Virus record (IMG/VR): IMGVR_UViG_3300019776_000297 | Location: 1-29,778 of that record | Reading direction: 5' to 3' (one strand) | Source: a virus | DNA: 29,778 bases | In this document: positions 6,669-14,717 of the stretch, piece by piece | How the letters are laid out: the number at the start of each line of letters is the position of its first letter | Position numbering within the stretch: position 1 is the first letter of the stretch | Program-made: the position numbers and the translations under genes | Notes under the pieces: generated by a model | Databases searched by the model: none | Told to the model about the DNA's origin: nothing | Seen by the model: only the letters and a program-made list of their open reading frames with translations

Positions 6669-7510
6669 TATAGATTAAGTAGTATATCCATAGGATCGTC
6701 ACCTTCTTTACCAGCATTAATTGCTAACTCGTTATATCGTTTTAGATTAATTAGAGTTTCATTTCTAACTAGTCGTTCTTTTCCAGCATTTAAATTAGCA
6801 ATATACTGAGCTTTACCTTTGATAGGTAGTGCGGATACTAACTTATCTAATGTTTTATAGGTTTTAGCAAGTGCTTGCGCTCTTTTTGGGCCAATACCGT
6901 CAATACCAATAATATTATCACCTTTATCGCCCTCAATAATACGAGAAAGCATATACTCGCTAGGAGTTAATCCTAGTTGCTCATATAAACTTTGCTTAGT
7001 TATTTCTTTGCGAGAAAAAATATTAAAAATAGATAAGTTGTCATCTACTAACTGAATAATATCTTTATCGGAAGATACTACCCATGTATGTTCATATTTA
7101 TTAGATACGTTTTGAGCAATGTATGCGATAGTATCATCAGCCTCGATACCTCTAAATTTTAGTACATCTTCTTCTAGCTCGTCTGGTAGTCGATTTAGTA
7201 CTGCAAAAAACTTTTCTGCGCGCTCAACTTCTTCTTCCGTTTCAGGCTGTTTACGATTACCTTTATATTCTTCAAACAAGCTTTTTCTATAATATGATTT
7301 GCCATAATCAAAACATACAATAGTTTTACGAGCTTTATATGATCTTGCAAGAGAAGAGACAGTACGTTGATACTCATCTTCATAATTAGCATAATTATTA
7401 CGTTGTAAGTATCTATAAGCTAGGTTATTACCATCAATAACTAATAGGTTATTATAGTCTGTGTAGTCAGCTTGCCTAACTTCTTCTAGGTCATTCCAAG
7501 ATTTAGTCAT
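6668..7510 (-). CDS. 5'-3' exonuclease / flap endonuclease (FEN family)
   Basis: 280 residues. Enzymes of this family remove RNA primers and 5' flaps during replication, using divalent metals. The metal-binding acidic residues are in place: Asp26 in Val-Ile-Asp-Gly-Asn-Asn, the arginine/lysine helix Arg75-Lys-Ser-Leu-Phe-Glu-Glu-Tyr-Lys-Gly-Asn-Arg, Glu123 with Asp125-Asp126, Asp148 and Asp150 in Ser-Ser-Asp-Lys-Asp, and Asp195 and Asp198 in the Gly-Asp-Lys-Gly-Asp-Asn segment. A helix-hairpin-helix Gly-Ile-Asp-Gly-Ile-Gly-Pro-Lys-Arg follows at 202-210. This matches phage enzymes such as T5 D15 and the N-terminal domain of Pol I, which the polymerase encoded here lacks, so it supplies that activity in trans. 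It lies 31 bases after the PD-(D/E)XK nuclease gene and is followed by a terminator. Confidence 0.93.
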   Translation of the reverse strand: MTKSWNDLEEVRQADYTDYNNLLVIDGNNLAYRYLQRNNYANYEDEYQRTVSSLARSYKARKTIVCFDYGKSYYRKSLFEEYKGNRKQPETEEEVERAEKFFAVLNRLPDELEEDVLKFRGIEADDTIAYIAQNVSNKYEHTWVVSSDKDIIQLVDDNLSIFNIFSRKEITKQSLYEQLGLTPSEYMLSRIIEGDKGDNIIGIDGIGPKRAQALAKTYKTLDKLVSALPIKGKAQYIANLNAGKERLVRNETLINLKRYNELAINAGKEGDDPMDILLNL

Positions 7511-7541
7511 TTATTATTCCTTTATTTAATAATTAATTTTA

Positions 7542-8012
7542 TCAAATAGTAGAGGAATTAGCAAGATCTGTTTGATTTTTTACAGCTGTTATCCATTCGG
7601 ATAATAATGCTATTTTAAAGTGGTTTCCAAACGCATTAATTTCTACATAATTATCTACTTTTATATAATCATCATAAGCTACATAATCTTTAGATCTATT
7701 AGACCTAAATATAAGTAATGGTCTTTTATTCATTACTTTAGCTTCTCTTAAGGTTTGTTTCCAAAAGTTATGAAGATCTGATGTTTTAGCAGTTAATAGA
7801 TTGCCCCATTCTATATCAGCATAGTGTTTCGCTTCTATACACCAAGGCCATAGAGCAGTATCGTGAGGTGTCCAAATATCGCCTTTTAAATAAGATATTG
7901 AACCGCTAAGAGGTACTCTTTCAAACTGAATATTTGGAAACTCTAAGTTTAGCTTATCTTTTATTTTAGTTTCAAAAGCTGAACCTTTTGCTTTACTTTT
8001 ATTATATGCCAT
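7542..8012 (-). CDS. PD-(D/E)XK nuclease, Holliday-junction-resolvase-like
   Basis: 156 residues with the elements of a PD-(D/E)XK fold: Glu14 in Lys-Gly-Ser-Ala-Phe-Glu, Asp45 in Lys-Gly-Asp-Ile-Trp, and Glu60-Ala-Lys62 in Cys-Ile-Glu-Ala-Lys-His-Tyr. An amphipathic helix follows, and Arg-Pro-Leu-Leu-Ile-Phe-Arg gives the next core strand. The layout resembles archaeal Hjc-type resolvases and RecB-like phage nucleases. Together with SbcCD, PhoH and the flap nuclease it would fit resolution of branched replication intermediates or DNA processing before packaging. The substrate cannot be read from the sequence. The start is preceded by GAGAAAG and, further up, by two ACTAGT hexamers three bases apart (8031-8045). 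Confidence 0.75.
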   Translation of the reverse strand: MAYNKSKAKGSAFETKIKDKLNLEFPNIQFERVPLSGSISYLKGDIWTPHDTALWPWCIEAKHYADIEWGNLLTAKTSDLHNFWKQTLREAKVMNKRPLLIFRSNRSKDYVAYDDYIKVDNYVEINAFGNHFKIALLSEWITAVKNQTDLANSSTI

Positions 8013-8046
8013 TTTAATTACTACTTTCTCACTAGTACTACTAGTA

Positions 8047-8778
8047 TTATATATGTAATCCTAGTTTATACTTAGTAATGATATAGTCTTTTACTGTGTC
8101 CCCACGTACTATATCCTCAATACCAAACTCAATAAACTCAAATCGGTTCATATCTTTTAGTATTTTCATAAAATCTAAACAACCATTACGTTCATTAGTC
8201 TTAATAAGATCACTTTGTGTATAATCACCACAAAAAATGATTTTGCTATTTTTACCCATTCTTGTTATGATACTATCTAGTTCGTGAAATGATAAGTTCT
8301 CGAACTCGTCAACTATTACTATACAGTCATTTAAGGTTAATCCTCTAATAAAAGCTGTACTTATAAACTGTACTACGCCTTGATTCTTTAAACAATCATA
8401 AGCGTCTGGTATGCCAAAAAGCTCCCCACAGACTGCGCTGTAAGGAGCTTCATATACTGCTATTTTTTCCTTATCATTTCCTTTTAGGAATCCCATGTCT
8501 CTAGTAGGAACTGTTGAACGTACAATAACTACTGATGTAAAATCACTAGAAGGGTCTAGCACCTCTTCAAATGCTAGACTTAATGCAAGAAAAGTTTTAC
8601 CTGTTCCGGCAATACCATGAAGTAGTAAGTTCTTATCTTTTTTATATGCTGCAATAGTATCTCTTTGCTTTACGGTCAAAGGCGTTAAGCTCTGTAAGTT
8701 ATCAATTCTAACCTTACGTTGAGTTTTGGTAACTTCTATCGTAGCTGCTTTACTTTTTTTACTTATACTTCTTGCCAT
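8047..8778 (-). CDS. phoH: PhoH-like P-loop ATPase
   Basis: 243 residues. Walker A is at 54-62 (His-Gly-Ile-Ala-Gly-Thr-Gly-Lys-Thr) in the typical PhoH context of Gln-Arg-Asp-Thr-Ile-Ala before it. Arg-Ser-Thr-Val-Pro-Thr-Arg-Asp-Met-Gly-Phe-Leu-Lys-Gly follows at 87-100. Walker B is at 154-161 (Val-Ile-Val-Asp-Glu-Phe-Glu-Asn), and the Phe-Cys-Gly-Asp-Tyr-Thr-Gln sensor strand is at 182-188. This is the short ATPase-only form common in phages of aquatic bacteria. Its role is uncertain; RNA helicase, phosphate-stress and RNA-metabolism functions have been proposed for the family. It sits between glutaredoxin and the resolvase-like nuclease in a run of closely spaced genes. Confidence 0.93.
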   Translation of the reverse strand: MARSISKKSKAATIEVTKTQRKVRIDNLQSLTPLTVKQRDTIAAYKKDKNLLLHGIAGTGKTFLALSLAFEEVLDPSSDFTSVVIVRSTVPTRDMGFLKGNDKEKIAVYEAPYSAVCGELFGIPDAYDCLKNQGVVQFISTAFIRGLTLNDCIVIVDEFENLSFHELDSIITRMGKNSKIIFCGDYTQSDLIKTNERNGCLDFMKILKDMNRFEFIEFGIEDIVRGDTVKDYIITKYKLGLHI

Positions 8779-8797
8779 TTAATACCTTTCAAACGAG

Positions 8798-9019
8798 TTA
8801 AGTTTTATAACTCATGAGATCAGTATAACCACCAATGTAAACTCCATCAATAAATATTTGTGGAACTTTTTGAGCATTAGGCACTACTTCTTGTAATTGT
8901 TCTTTGGTCCAGCCTTCTCCTAGTATGCGTTCTTCATAGCTAATTCCACGTTTATTGAGTTCGGCTTTAGCTAGTTTACAGTAAGAGCATGTAGGTGTTG
9001 ACCATATAATAGCGTGCAT
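8798..9019 (-). CDS. Glutaredoxin (NrdH/Grx-like)
   Basis: 73 residues when started at ATG 9017-9019, giving Met-His-Ala-Ile-Ile-Trp-Ser. This start is preferred over the longer frame from 9049 because it lies one base after the dUTPase stop, has GGGAG at a good distance, and puts the thioredoxin fold at its normal N-terminal position. The active site is Cys11-Ser-Tyr-Cys14. Val-Pro-Gln-Ile-Phe-Ile supplies the cis-proline loop and Gly-Gly-Tyr-Thr-Asp the C-terminal glutathione/partner site. It is a cytoplasmic thiol carrier. Next to dUTPase and the ribonucleotide reductase, its likely job is to re-reduce the C-terminal Cys pair of that enzyme. Confidence 0.93.
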   Translation of the reverse strand: MHAIIWSTPTCSYCKLAKAELNKRGISYEERILGEGWTKEQLQEVVPNAQKVPQIFIDGVYIGGYTDLMSYKT

Positions 9020-9020
9020 T

Positions 9021-9446
9021 TTATACTCCCGTAGACCCAAATCCGCCACTACGATCAGTTTCCCTTGCAGCGTCCGTCCAACTAAACCTAGCCTGATAGA
9101 CAGGTGCGCATACTATTTGCGCAATTCTATCTCCAACATTAACAGTAAAAATAGTATCAGCGTGATTAATAAGAACAACACAAAGCTCTCCTGTATAGTC
9201 TGAATCTATGGTACCAGGAGTATTTAATACAGTAACTTTATTTTTTAGTGCTAAACCTGATCTCGGTCTTACTTGCAATTCCCATCCCTCTGGTATATTA
9301 CAACCTAGACCGGTCTTAACCATCCTATGTTCTCCTGGAGGTATTACTACAGTTTCTGCTGCATATACGTCAGCACCTGCAGCTTCTGCTGTAGAGTATA
9401 CAGGTAGTCTTGCTAGCTCACTCAGTTTTACAAAACTTATAATCAT
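9021..9446 (-). CDS. dut: Trimeric dUTPase
   Basis: 141 residues with all five dUTPase motifs in order: Ala-Gly-Ala-Asp-Val-Tyr (I), Arg-Pro-Arg-Ser-Gly-Leu-Ala (II), Asn-Thr-Pro-Gly-Thr-Ile-Asp-Ser-Asp-Tyr (III, with the catalytic Asp and the base-selecting Tyr), Gly-Asp-Arg-Ile-Ala-Gln-Ile-Val (IV) and Arg-x-x-Asp-Arg-Ser-Gly-Gly-Phe-Gly-Ser-Thr-Gly (V). It hydrolyses dUTP to dUMP and pyrophosphate, keeping uracil out of DNA and feeding ThyX. AAGGACA lies upstream of the ATG. A GC-rich hairpin separates it from the RNR gene. Full length, with no obvious changes at active-site positions. Confidence 0.97.
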   Translation of the reverse strand: MIISFVKLSELARLPVYSTAEAAGADVYAAETVVIPPGEHRMVKTGLGCNIPEGWELQVRPRSGLALKNKVTVLNTPGTIDSDYTGELCVVLINHADTIFTVNVGDRIAQIVCAPVYQARFSWTDAARETDRSGGFGSTGV

Positions 9447-9468
9447 TTTATGTCCTTAATGTAAGAAG

Positions 9469-9490
9469 TAGGCCCGCTGTCGCGGGCCTA
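9469..9490. terminator. GC-rich hairpin between RNR and dUTPase genes
   Basis: A nine-base perfect stem TAGGCCCGC / GCGGGCCTA closed by a four-base loop (9478-9481). On the plus strand a T-rich run follows, but on the minus strand, the direction of the flanking genes, only CTTCTTAC follows. For the leftward mRNA it is therefore more likely an attenuator, RNase barrier or RNA-stability element than a full terminator. Confidence 0.55.
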
Positions 9491-9497
9491 TTTAATT

Positions 9498-11621
9498 TTA
9501 TATTTCACAACCGCTAGAGTCACAGAACTTATTAGCATCAGCATTTTCACCTTCATTAGTTAAGCTAGAGAAGTCTAGTGGTAATAAAGTTGATGCATAC
9601 TGCTGTATTTCTTCACGTGAAGCAGCTGTATAAGGCGCTTGTGCATATCCGTGATCAGATAGTGGTAATAAACTAACACCTTTTAGCTTTCTATCAAAAC
9701 AACTTAGAGCACGAGCGATTTGGTCTTTCTCGTCTTGTTTAAAAGTTATAGTTATTGATACTTGATTATCTGCGTAGTATTCTTGTAAGTCACAAGCATT
9801 AGCAAACTGTTCCCATATAGATACATCTTTTTTAGAGATAGTACCGGGAGCATGAAGTACCGGAAAGTAAACTACACTAGTCTTCAATGGGTCAGTAATA
9901 GAAGCTTCTATGCGATAATTAGCAGCACGAAGTATTGGAAGTAGATTAGAAGTATTTGCTACACGTATTAATCTGTAGTAACTTTCAGATTCAGCGTAGT
10001 GTATTCCTGGCAGCGCTCCTGCGACTAGGGATACTGTACCGCTAGGTTTTACGCTAGTTTTCTTGATAGATAGTGGAATACCTAACCATTCGCTGTACTT
10101 CTTATCTAGATAAGAAATATAATCATATGCTTGATCACAAAAATCATCTAGATATTTTTTACGACCAAATTTCAGGATAGCTTCCTGAATCCCGCTTTGA
10201 GAAGTACCAATACGTCTATTACGCTTTATAACATCGTTAGTCTCTCTCCAATGTGTTGGTACTAACGTTACTGTTTTTGCATATAGATATGCAAATTTTA
10301 ATGTACGCTGATAGTCCCAATAGTCATCATGCTTAGCAGGGAAAGTTTCAACTAAACAGCATAGCTCATATGGCTCAAGAGATTGTTCCAGGCAGGGGTT
10401 ACCACCTCTAACTCTTTGATCTTTAAAATCTGCAGGATCTTTCATTCTGCTAAAGGCCTGCATATTTTCTAGCCATGCTAGTCCTGGTTCTCCGTTAGTA
10501 GCAATTTTTTTAGCTATTTCAGTATAGTCCATTCCAACGCGAGCAAAAATAGAATTGTTAGAGGCCCAACGCCAACCACCAAACTTATATGCCCAGTCTT
10601 CGTCTGCATACTTACGAGCAATATAGGCTCTAGAATCCCAGTTTGTGTTATAAGTCTCGTAGTCATCGACATTTACTAGAGCTAGTTCTTGTGGAGCTAA
10701 AGACCCTGTCTCTACTCCGTAGAGCTCCCAGTTCTTCATATTAGCAAACTCTTCATCTTCTGGCTCACCAAAAGCAATCTCAGCCGTGCGACGCACATTT
10801 CCTGCTACTACTATCTTACCAATAATATTCATTATATCAGTAATATCTACGCTTGTAAGTAGTGGATTAGCTGATAGAGCACGCTTTTCTAGAATATCTT
10901 TAATACCATAAAAACCTTGAACTAGAGGTTCGGGTCCAGATGCAACACCACCAAATCCATGAATAGGTTCACCATAAGCACGTACTAAACTAGTATCTGG
11001 TACTATAGGATTAGATCCTTCTTCAAGATAAGAGTCTATAAGGCAAGAGATAAGTTCTACCCAACCTTCACGAGAATCTTCTACCGTAATTACCTCTGGG
11101 TCGCCTTCTGGAATATAAGATGCTACCTTACCAGCTCCTTTGGTATCGAATCCAATACCTACACCAACCATGCTCATATCCATTAGAAATGCGAATGGTT
11201 TTGACATTTCTGCGTCTATATTTTCTGTGGATACAAAACCACAGTTATTTAGGCATGCACCACCTTTTTCGTAAACAAACGGTGTGCCCATCATCCAAAG
11301 CCCGCGACCTGGAGGAGTCCACTTAAATGCTAGTAGACGTTCTGCAGCTTCTTCTGCTAGCTTATGAGCGCGCTTTTCGTTCCAAGTGTGCTCAGAGGTT
11401 ATAGCATGTGTTTTTAGTATAGAAAACATACCTTCTATAACACGAAGTACGCACTCTTGCCAGGTTTCTAGAGTACCATTAGCTTTTTTACGAGAGTATG
11501 TACGATAGTAAGTAAAAGCTGATAGGCCACCATAACCCCAGTTAACTGGTGTATTTAGCAGTCTTTCTCTATAGTCTTTCTTAAATTGAAATTTAATTGG
11601 TAGTTTACCAATAGTTAGCAT
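9498..11621 (-). CDS. nrdJ: Adenosylcobalamin-dependent (class II) ribonucleotide reductase, monomeric
   Basis: 707 residues, close to the roughly 740 of Lactobacillus leichmannii RTPR, and single-chain, so one polypeptide reduces ribonucleotides using coenzyme B12 as radical source. Active-site elements seen: Cys123 in Ala-Cys-Leu-Asn-Asn-Cys-Gly-Phe, and Asn408-Pro-Cys410-Leu-Glu412 with Cys421. The spacing matches RTPR Cys408/Glu410/Cys419, where the middle cysteine carries the thiyl radical. Lys-Pro-Ser-Gly-Thr-Val-Ser-Leu-Val-Ala-Gly forms the phosphate loop. The C-terminal shuttle pair is Cys700-Asp-Ser-Ser-Gly-Cys705. There is no class I small subunit or class III activase in the window, as expected. 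The enzyme works with or without oxygen but needs B12 from the host. Glutaredoxin downstream is the probable reductant. AGGAGAAATAT is the ribosome site. Confidence 0.95.
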   Translation of the reverse strand: MLTIGKLPIKFQFKKDYRERLLNTPVNWGYGGLSAFTYYRTYSRKKANGTLETWQECVLRVIEGMFSILKTHAITSEHTWNEKRAHKLAEEAAERLLAFKWTPPGRGLWMMGTPFVYEKGGACLNNCGFVSTENIDAEMSKPFAFLMDMSMVGVGIGFDTKGAGKVASYIPEGDPEVITVEDSREGWVELISCLIDSYLEEGSNPIVPDTSLVRAYGEPIHGFGGVASGPEPLVQGFYGIKDILEKRALSANPLLTSVDITDIMNIIGKIVVAGNVRRTAEIAFGEPEDEEFANMKNWELYGVETGSLAPQELALVNVDDYETYNTNWDSRAYIARKYADEDWAYKFGGWRWASNNSIFARVGMDYTEIAKKIATNGEPGLAWLENMQAFSRMKDPADFKDQRVRGGNPCLEQSLEPYELCCLVETFPAKHDDYWDYQRTLKFAYLYAKTVTLVPTHWRETNDVIKRNRRIGTSQSGIQEAILKFGRKKYLDDFCDQAYDYISYLDKKYSEWLGIPLSIKKTSVKPSGTVSLVAGALPGIHYAESESYYRLIRVANTSNLLPILRAANYRIEASITDPLKTSVVYFPVLHAPGTISKKDVSIWEQFANACDLQEYYADNQVSITITFKQDEKDQIARALSCFDRKLKGVSLLPLSDHGYAQAPYTAASREEIQQYASTLLPLDFSSLTNEGENADANKFCDSSGCEI

Positions 11622-11660
11622 ATATTTCTCCTTTTACGCATAAAAATCTCTATATAAACC

Positions 11661-14600
11661 TCAGTTTTGTATAGAGCTTATATTGTTTTCTTTAATAATA
11701 GACACTTTATCAATGAGCGGGTGGGTAAAATCGTGAGATATTAGAAATACATTTAAATCGTTTTCTTTTTGTAGCACTTCTATAAGCTTTTCTTTGCCTT
11801 CATCATCTAACACGCCGGTAATTTCATCAAGAAATAGTAAATTAATTTTACTTCCACCTAGTGTAGATAGTAAGTTCCTAATAGCTAACAAAATAGAAGT
11901 TTGTATTCTACTAAATTCACCACCAGACATTGTTTCTATAGGTGCACTAGCGCCATTATTAATCACATTGATATTAAGCTTTTCTTTATCTAGAGAAAAT
12001 TCTATTTGAAATTGCCCGTCGCTTAATACTGATAAATAATAGTTAATGGTAGCTTCTAGTTCTTTTGTAAGATTTTCTAGTTTAAAAGCTACTATACCAG
12101 AAGGGCTAAAAGCCTTTTTTAACACACCCAGCGCCCTAGATTGTGTCGATTTAACCAGTATATCTGACTTTAGAGCCTCTTGTCTAATTAAAAATTCAGA
12201 TTTTTGCTCTTTTAGAGCATCTACCTTAGCGTTATGCGCACTAACACGCTTATTATGTTCATTGATTTCACGTATAAGCTTATTTTGTGTAGAAATTTCT
12301 GCGGTTAGTTTATGCTTTTGCTCTGTTAAACTAGCATAGTCAGGATAAGTAACTGGTATACTACTATCAATTACTTGTGTTAGCTGCTCAAATCTTTGAA
12401 TTGCTTCTTGATTTATTTTATAAGCTTTTGCAGCTTGCTGACAGTTAGTAAGTTCTTCACTCCATGCCTTAGCTTTGACTAGTGCAGATTCATATTGAGC
12501 TGTTAGTACTGTGATTTTATCTGATAGTTCTTGCTGTATTTTAATAGCGTGCGAGTTATCAATTATTTGACCACAAGCAGGGCAAGTATCATTAACTTTT
12601 ACCGAGGCTATTTCTTTTTTAAGTCTAGCAATTTCGTTTTGAGTCGCAGTTAGATCTAGTTTTAATGTTTGATATTCATTCATATAATTAAAACTAGCTG
12701 GTTCTGGCATAGACATATCAAAATCTAGTTTATTGCGCTCGGCTATGTACAAGTTATTTCTATCTATACGCTTACAAGTCTCATTTATACTTGATAATGA
12801 CTGTTCTACAGTAGCTAACTGCACTGCAAGAGTAGAATCAGCCTCAATTTCAGTTTTATACTGCATATATTCTGGAATAGTAGTAGAGTTTAAAAAGTCT
12901 TCAATAGACTTTAGCTCTCCTTGCAGTTTTACAGCATCTCTATCTACTTCACTGGCTTTAAGTTTTATGCTCTCTCCAATTACTAGATACTTTTCTAAAT
13001 TAAACAAGTTAATTAAAAACTTTTTACGGTTTGTATCAGTAGCTTTTAGAAAATCTAATAAATCTGTAGATGACTGATAAGTAATTGGTGAGAAAATGTC
13101 AAATTCTAAGCCTAGTATATCTTGTAGTTTTTTGTATGTATCAACTACTTTATGTTCAGATATATCAACGCCATTCTGTTTAAGCACTACTTTAGTAGAC
13201 GCGCCAGTTCTAGTTACGCTTATTACGTAGTCTGTTCCATCAACACTAAAGTCTAAACTACCGCTCCAACTCTTATCTGTGCTATATCTATTTAAAATAT
13301 CGCCTTTTTTAATACCTTTTACATTTTTTGAAAATAGTAGTTCTTGTAGTATTAAGGCTATAGACGACTTACCGCTATTATGTACTAGAGTATCTCCAGC
13401 AATAAAGTTACCTGTAGTAGTTTCTATGTCATAAACTGGCTGTTCGTACATAGGTGTAATAGCTTTAATTCGTAGATGTCTACTAGTTGCGTTATTACTT
13501 AGGCTAGTAATATACCCGCTATCCAATAAAATATTATAGTTTGCTCTAGTTATACCGTGTTTAGAGATACTAAAGCTTTGATATGCTTTTTTGCTATCTG
13601 CAGAGAGATGAGGATTATTGATAGTATCTTTACTACGTAAACTTTTTATATATTTAATAGGTACTAAATCTTGTGTATATGAAGCACTAGTACTATTTTT
13701 AGCTAGTAGTCTTTCTACTTTTTCTTTTTTGTAACCAACTATATAAGGTAGTACCTTAGAAGCAAGTACTTTGCAGTAATCCAATCTAGTGATATATATC
13801 TCCATATTGTCACAATGCGTAGTTTTTCTAATTCTAGAAGAGCATTGTAGTTTATATCTGTATCGTAATAGATGTAATAGTTGATGCCCTAATTTAATTG
13901 AACTAGTACTAAAAGAAATTATATTACGTTGATCAATACTACCATCTGTTTCAAGATATATAGCGAGTATTTTATTAAGTAGCTCGTCTGGTAACGAAAA
14001 TATACTAGCAGGAAAACATTTCTGAGTAGCGTATCCACGTATTTCTGGCACTATTAAGCTATCTATAAAACTTTGTTTCAAAGCAGAATCTCTATCAAAC
14101 AATATTGCTAGGTCTGTACTATCATCACTATATACAGATAATCTAGAGTTTATAGCTTTTAGTTTTTTTACAAACTTGATTTTAATATCTTCATCTTGAT
14201 TTGAAAACGTAATTTTATTAGCATAGTTAGATAAGCCACCCTCAGTTATTAAATAAGTTAATAACTCCCACCACTCATCTGAGTAGTTATTATATGTAGG
14301 GGTATATTCTCTATCTCTTGAATCCACAACCCAGTCATTAACCTTTAACTCTTTTAAAGGCTTCCACCCATTTATTGTTTTTAATAAATGGTTATCAGTA
14401 ATAAACAATAGATTACCGTTATCAAATTGCACTCTGTATATTAATTTGGGCTCGTGTTTAAACCAATTAGTTACCGTAGCGACGCAGGAATTATTATTTT
14501 CATCTACACCTAATACGTCCAATGTTAGTTTATTATCTACGATTTCCGCAATCGTATAGGCAGCCCCATTTGATGCTATAATAACGGAGTTACCGGCTAA

Positions 14601-14717
14601 GCAACCGTTTACCGCAGTAAGCTGTGTAATACGATTCTTATCAAGAGATATTGTGTTGCTTGCGCCATAGCTAAACATATTAGAAAAGCTAAGTTGTTTT
14701 AATGTTATGTTGCTCAT
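11661..14717 (-). CDS. sbcC: SbcC/Rad50-type ATPase (T4 gp46/T5 D13-like) interrupted by an intein
   Basis: 1018 codons, of which 609 belong to the mature protein and 409 to an intein. With SbcD this ATPase forms a nuclease complex that opens hairpins and processes DNA ends. The Walker A motif is split: Ala-Val-Asn-Gly38, then the intein, then Ser448-Gly-Lys-Ser-Ser. Long coiled-coil regions flank a zinc hook Cys712-Pro-Ala-Cys715, close to the centre of the mature protein. The C-terminal lobe has the signature Met-Ser931-Gly-Gly-Glu-Phe-Ser-Arg, Walker B ending Leu-Leu-Phe-Leu-Asp964-Glu965, the D-loop Gly-Val-Leu-Asp-Asp, and the H-loop His995. The mature size fits phage gp46-type proteins. 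The start overlaps the sbcD stop (ATGA). Unspliced precursor should be inactive because the phosphate-binding loop is broken. Confidence 0.95.
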   Translation of the reverse strand: MSNITLKQLSFSNMFSYGASNTISLDKNRITQLTAVNGCLAGNSVIIASNGAAYTIAEIVDNKLTLDVLGVDENNNSCVATVTNWFKHEPKLIYRVQFDNGNLLFITDNHLLKTINGWKPLKELKVNDWVVDSRDREYTPTYNNYSDEWWELLTYLITEGGLSNYANKITFSNQDEDIKIKFVKKLKAINSRLSVYSDDSTDLAILFDRDSALKQSFIDSLIVPEIRGYATQKCFPASIFSLPDELLNKILAIYLETDGSIDQRNIISFSTSSIKLGHQLLHLLRYRYKLQCSSRIRKTTHCDNMEIYITRLDYCKVLASKVLPYIVGYKKEKVERLLAKNSTSASYTQDLVPIKYIKSLRSKDTINNPHLSADSKKAYQSFSISKHGITRANYNILLDSGYITSLSNNATSRHLRIKAITPMYEQPVYDIETTTGNFIAGDTLVHNSGKSSIALILQELLFSKNVKGIKKGDILNRYSTDKSWSGSLDFSVDGTDYVISVTRTGASTKVVLKQNGVDISEHKVVDTYKKLQDILGLEFDIFSPITYQSSTDLLDFLKATDTNRKKFLINLFNLEKYLVIGESIKLKASEVDRDAVKLQGELKSIEDFLNSTTIPEYMQYKTEIEADSTLAVQLATVEQSLSSINETCKRIDRNNLYIAERNKLDFDMSMPEPASFNYMNEYQTLKLDLTATQNEIARLKKEIASVKVNDTCPACGQIIDNSHAIKIQQELSDKITVLTAQYESALVKAKAWSEELTNCQQAAKAYKINQEAIQRFEQLTQVIDSSIPVTYPDYASLTEQKHKLTAEISTQNKLIREINEHNKRVSAHNAKVDALKEQKSEFLIRQEALKSDILVKSTQSRALGVLKKAFSPSGIVAFKLENLTKELEATINYYLSVLSDGQFQIEFSLDKEKLNINVINNGASAPIETMSGGEFSRIQTSILLAIRNLLSTLGGSKINLLFLDEITGVLDDEGKEKLIEVLQKENDLNVFLISHDFTHPLIDKVSIIKENNISSIQN
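13377..14603 (-). mobile_element. LAGLIDADG-type intein in the SbcC Walker A motif
   Basis: Residues 39-447 of the sbcC product, in frame. It starts with Cys1 (Cys-Leu-Ala-Gly-Asn-Ser, block A). Block B has Thr69-Asp-Asn-His72. The C-terminal blocks read Val-Tyr-Asp-Ile-Glu-Thr-Thr-Thr-Gly-Asn-Phe-Ile-Ala-Gly (F) and Leu-Val-His408-Asn409 (G), followed by Ser as the +1 nucleophile. All residues needed for splicing are present. The middle carries two dodecapeptide motifs of a homing endonuclease: Leu-Leu-Thr-Tyr-Leu-Ile-Thr-Glu121-Gly-Gly (about 114-123) and Ile-Leu-Ala-Ile-Tyr-Leu-Glu-Thr-Asp220-Gly (212-221). Both keep an acidic metal ligand, so the nuclease may be active. At 409 residues it is a normal length for a full intein. 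Splicing would join Gly38 to Ser448 and restore Asn-Gly-Ser-Gly-Lys-Ser. Confidence 0.93.

Noticed and set aside
7195-7392. Minus-strand frame inside the exonuclease gene
   Set aside because: It is an alternative frame of a clearly conserved enzyme and has no ribosome site or motif.
8031-8045. Two ACTAGT hexamers upstream of the nuclease gene as a regulatory repeat
   Set aside because: CTAG is so common in this genome that two copies three bases apart are not convincing by themselves.
9020-9049. Ten extra N-terminal codons on glutaredoxin
   Set aside because: They overlap the end of dUTPase, have no better ribosome site, and would displace the thioredoxin fold; ATG 9017-9019 with GGGAG fits better.
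13377-14603. Group I intron or free-standing homing endonuclease gene instead of an intein
   Set aside because: The insertion stays in frame at both ends, carries all splicing blocks with Cys, His-Asn and +1 Ser, and has no separate start or stop.
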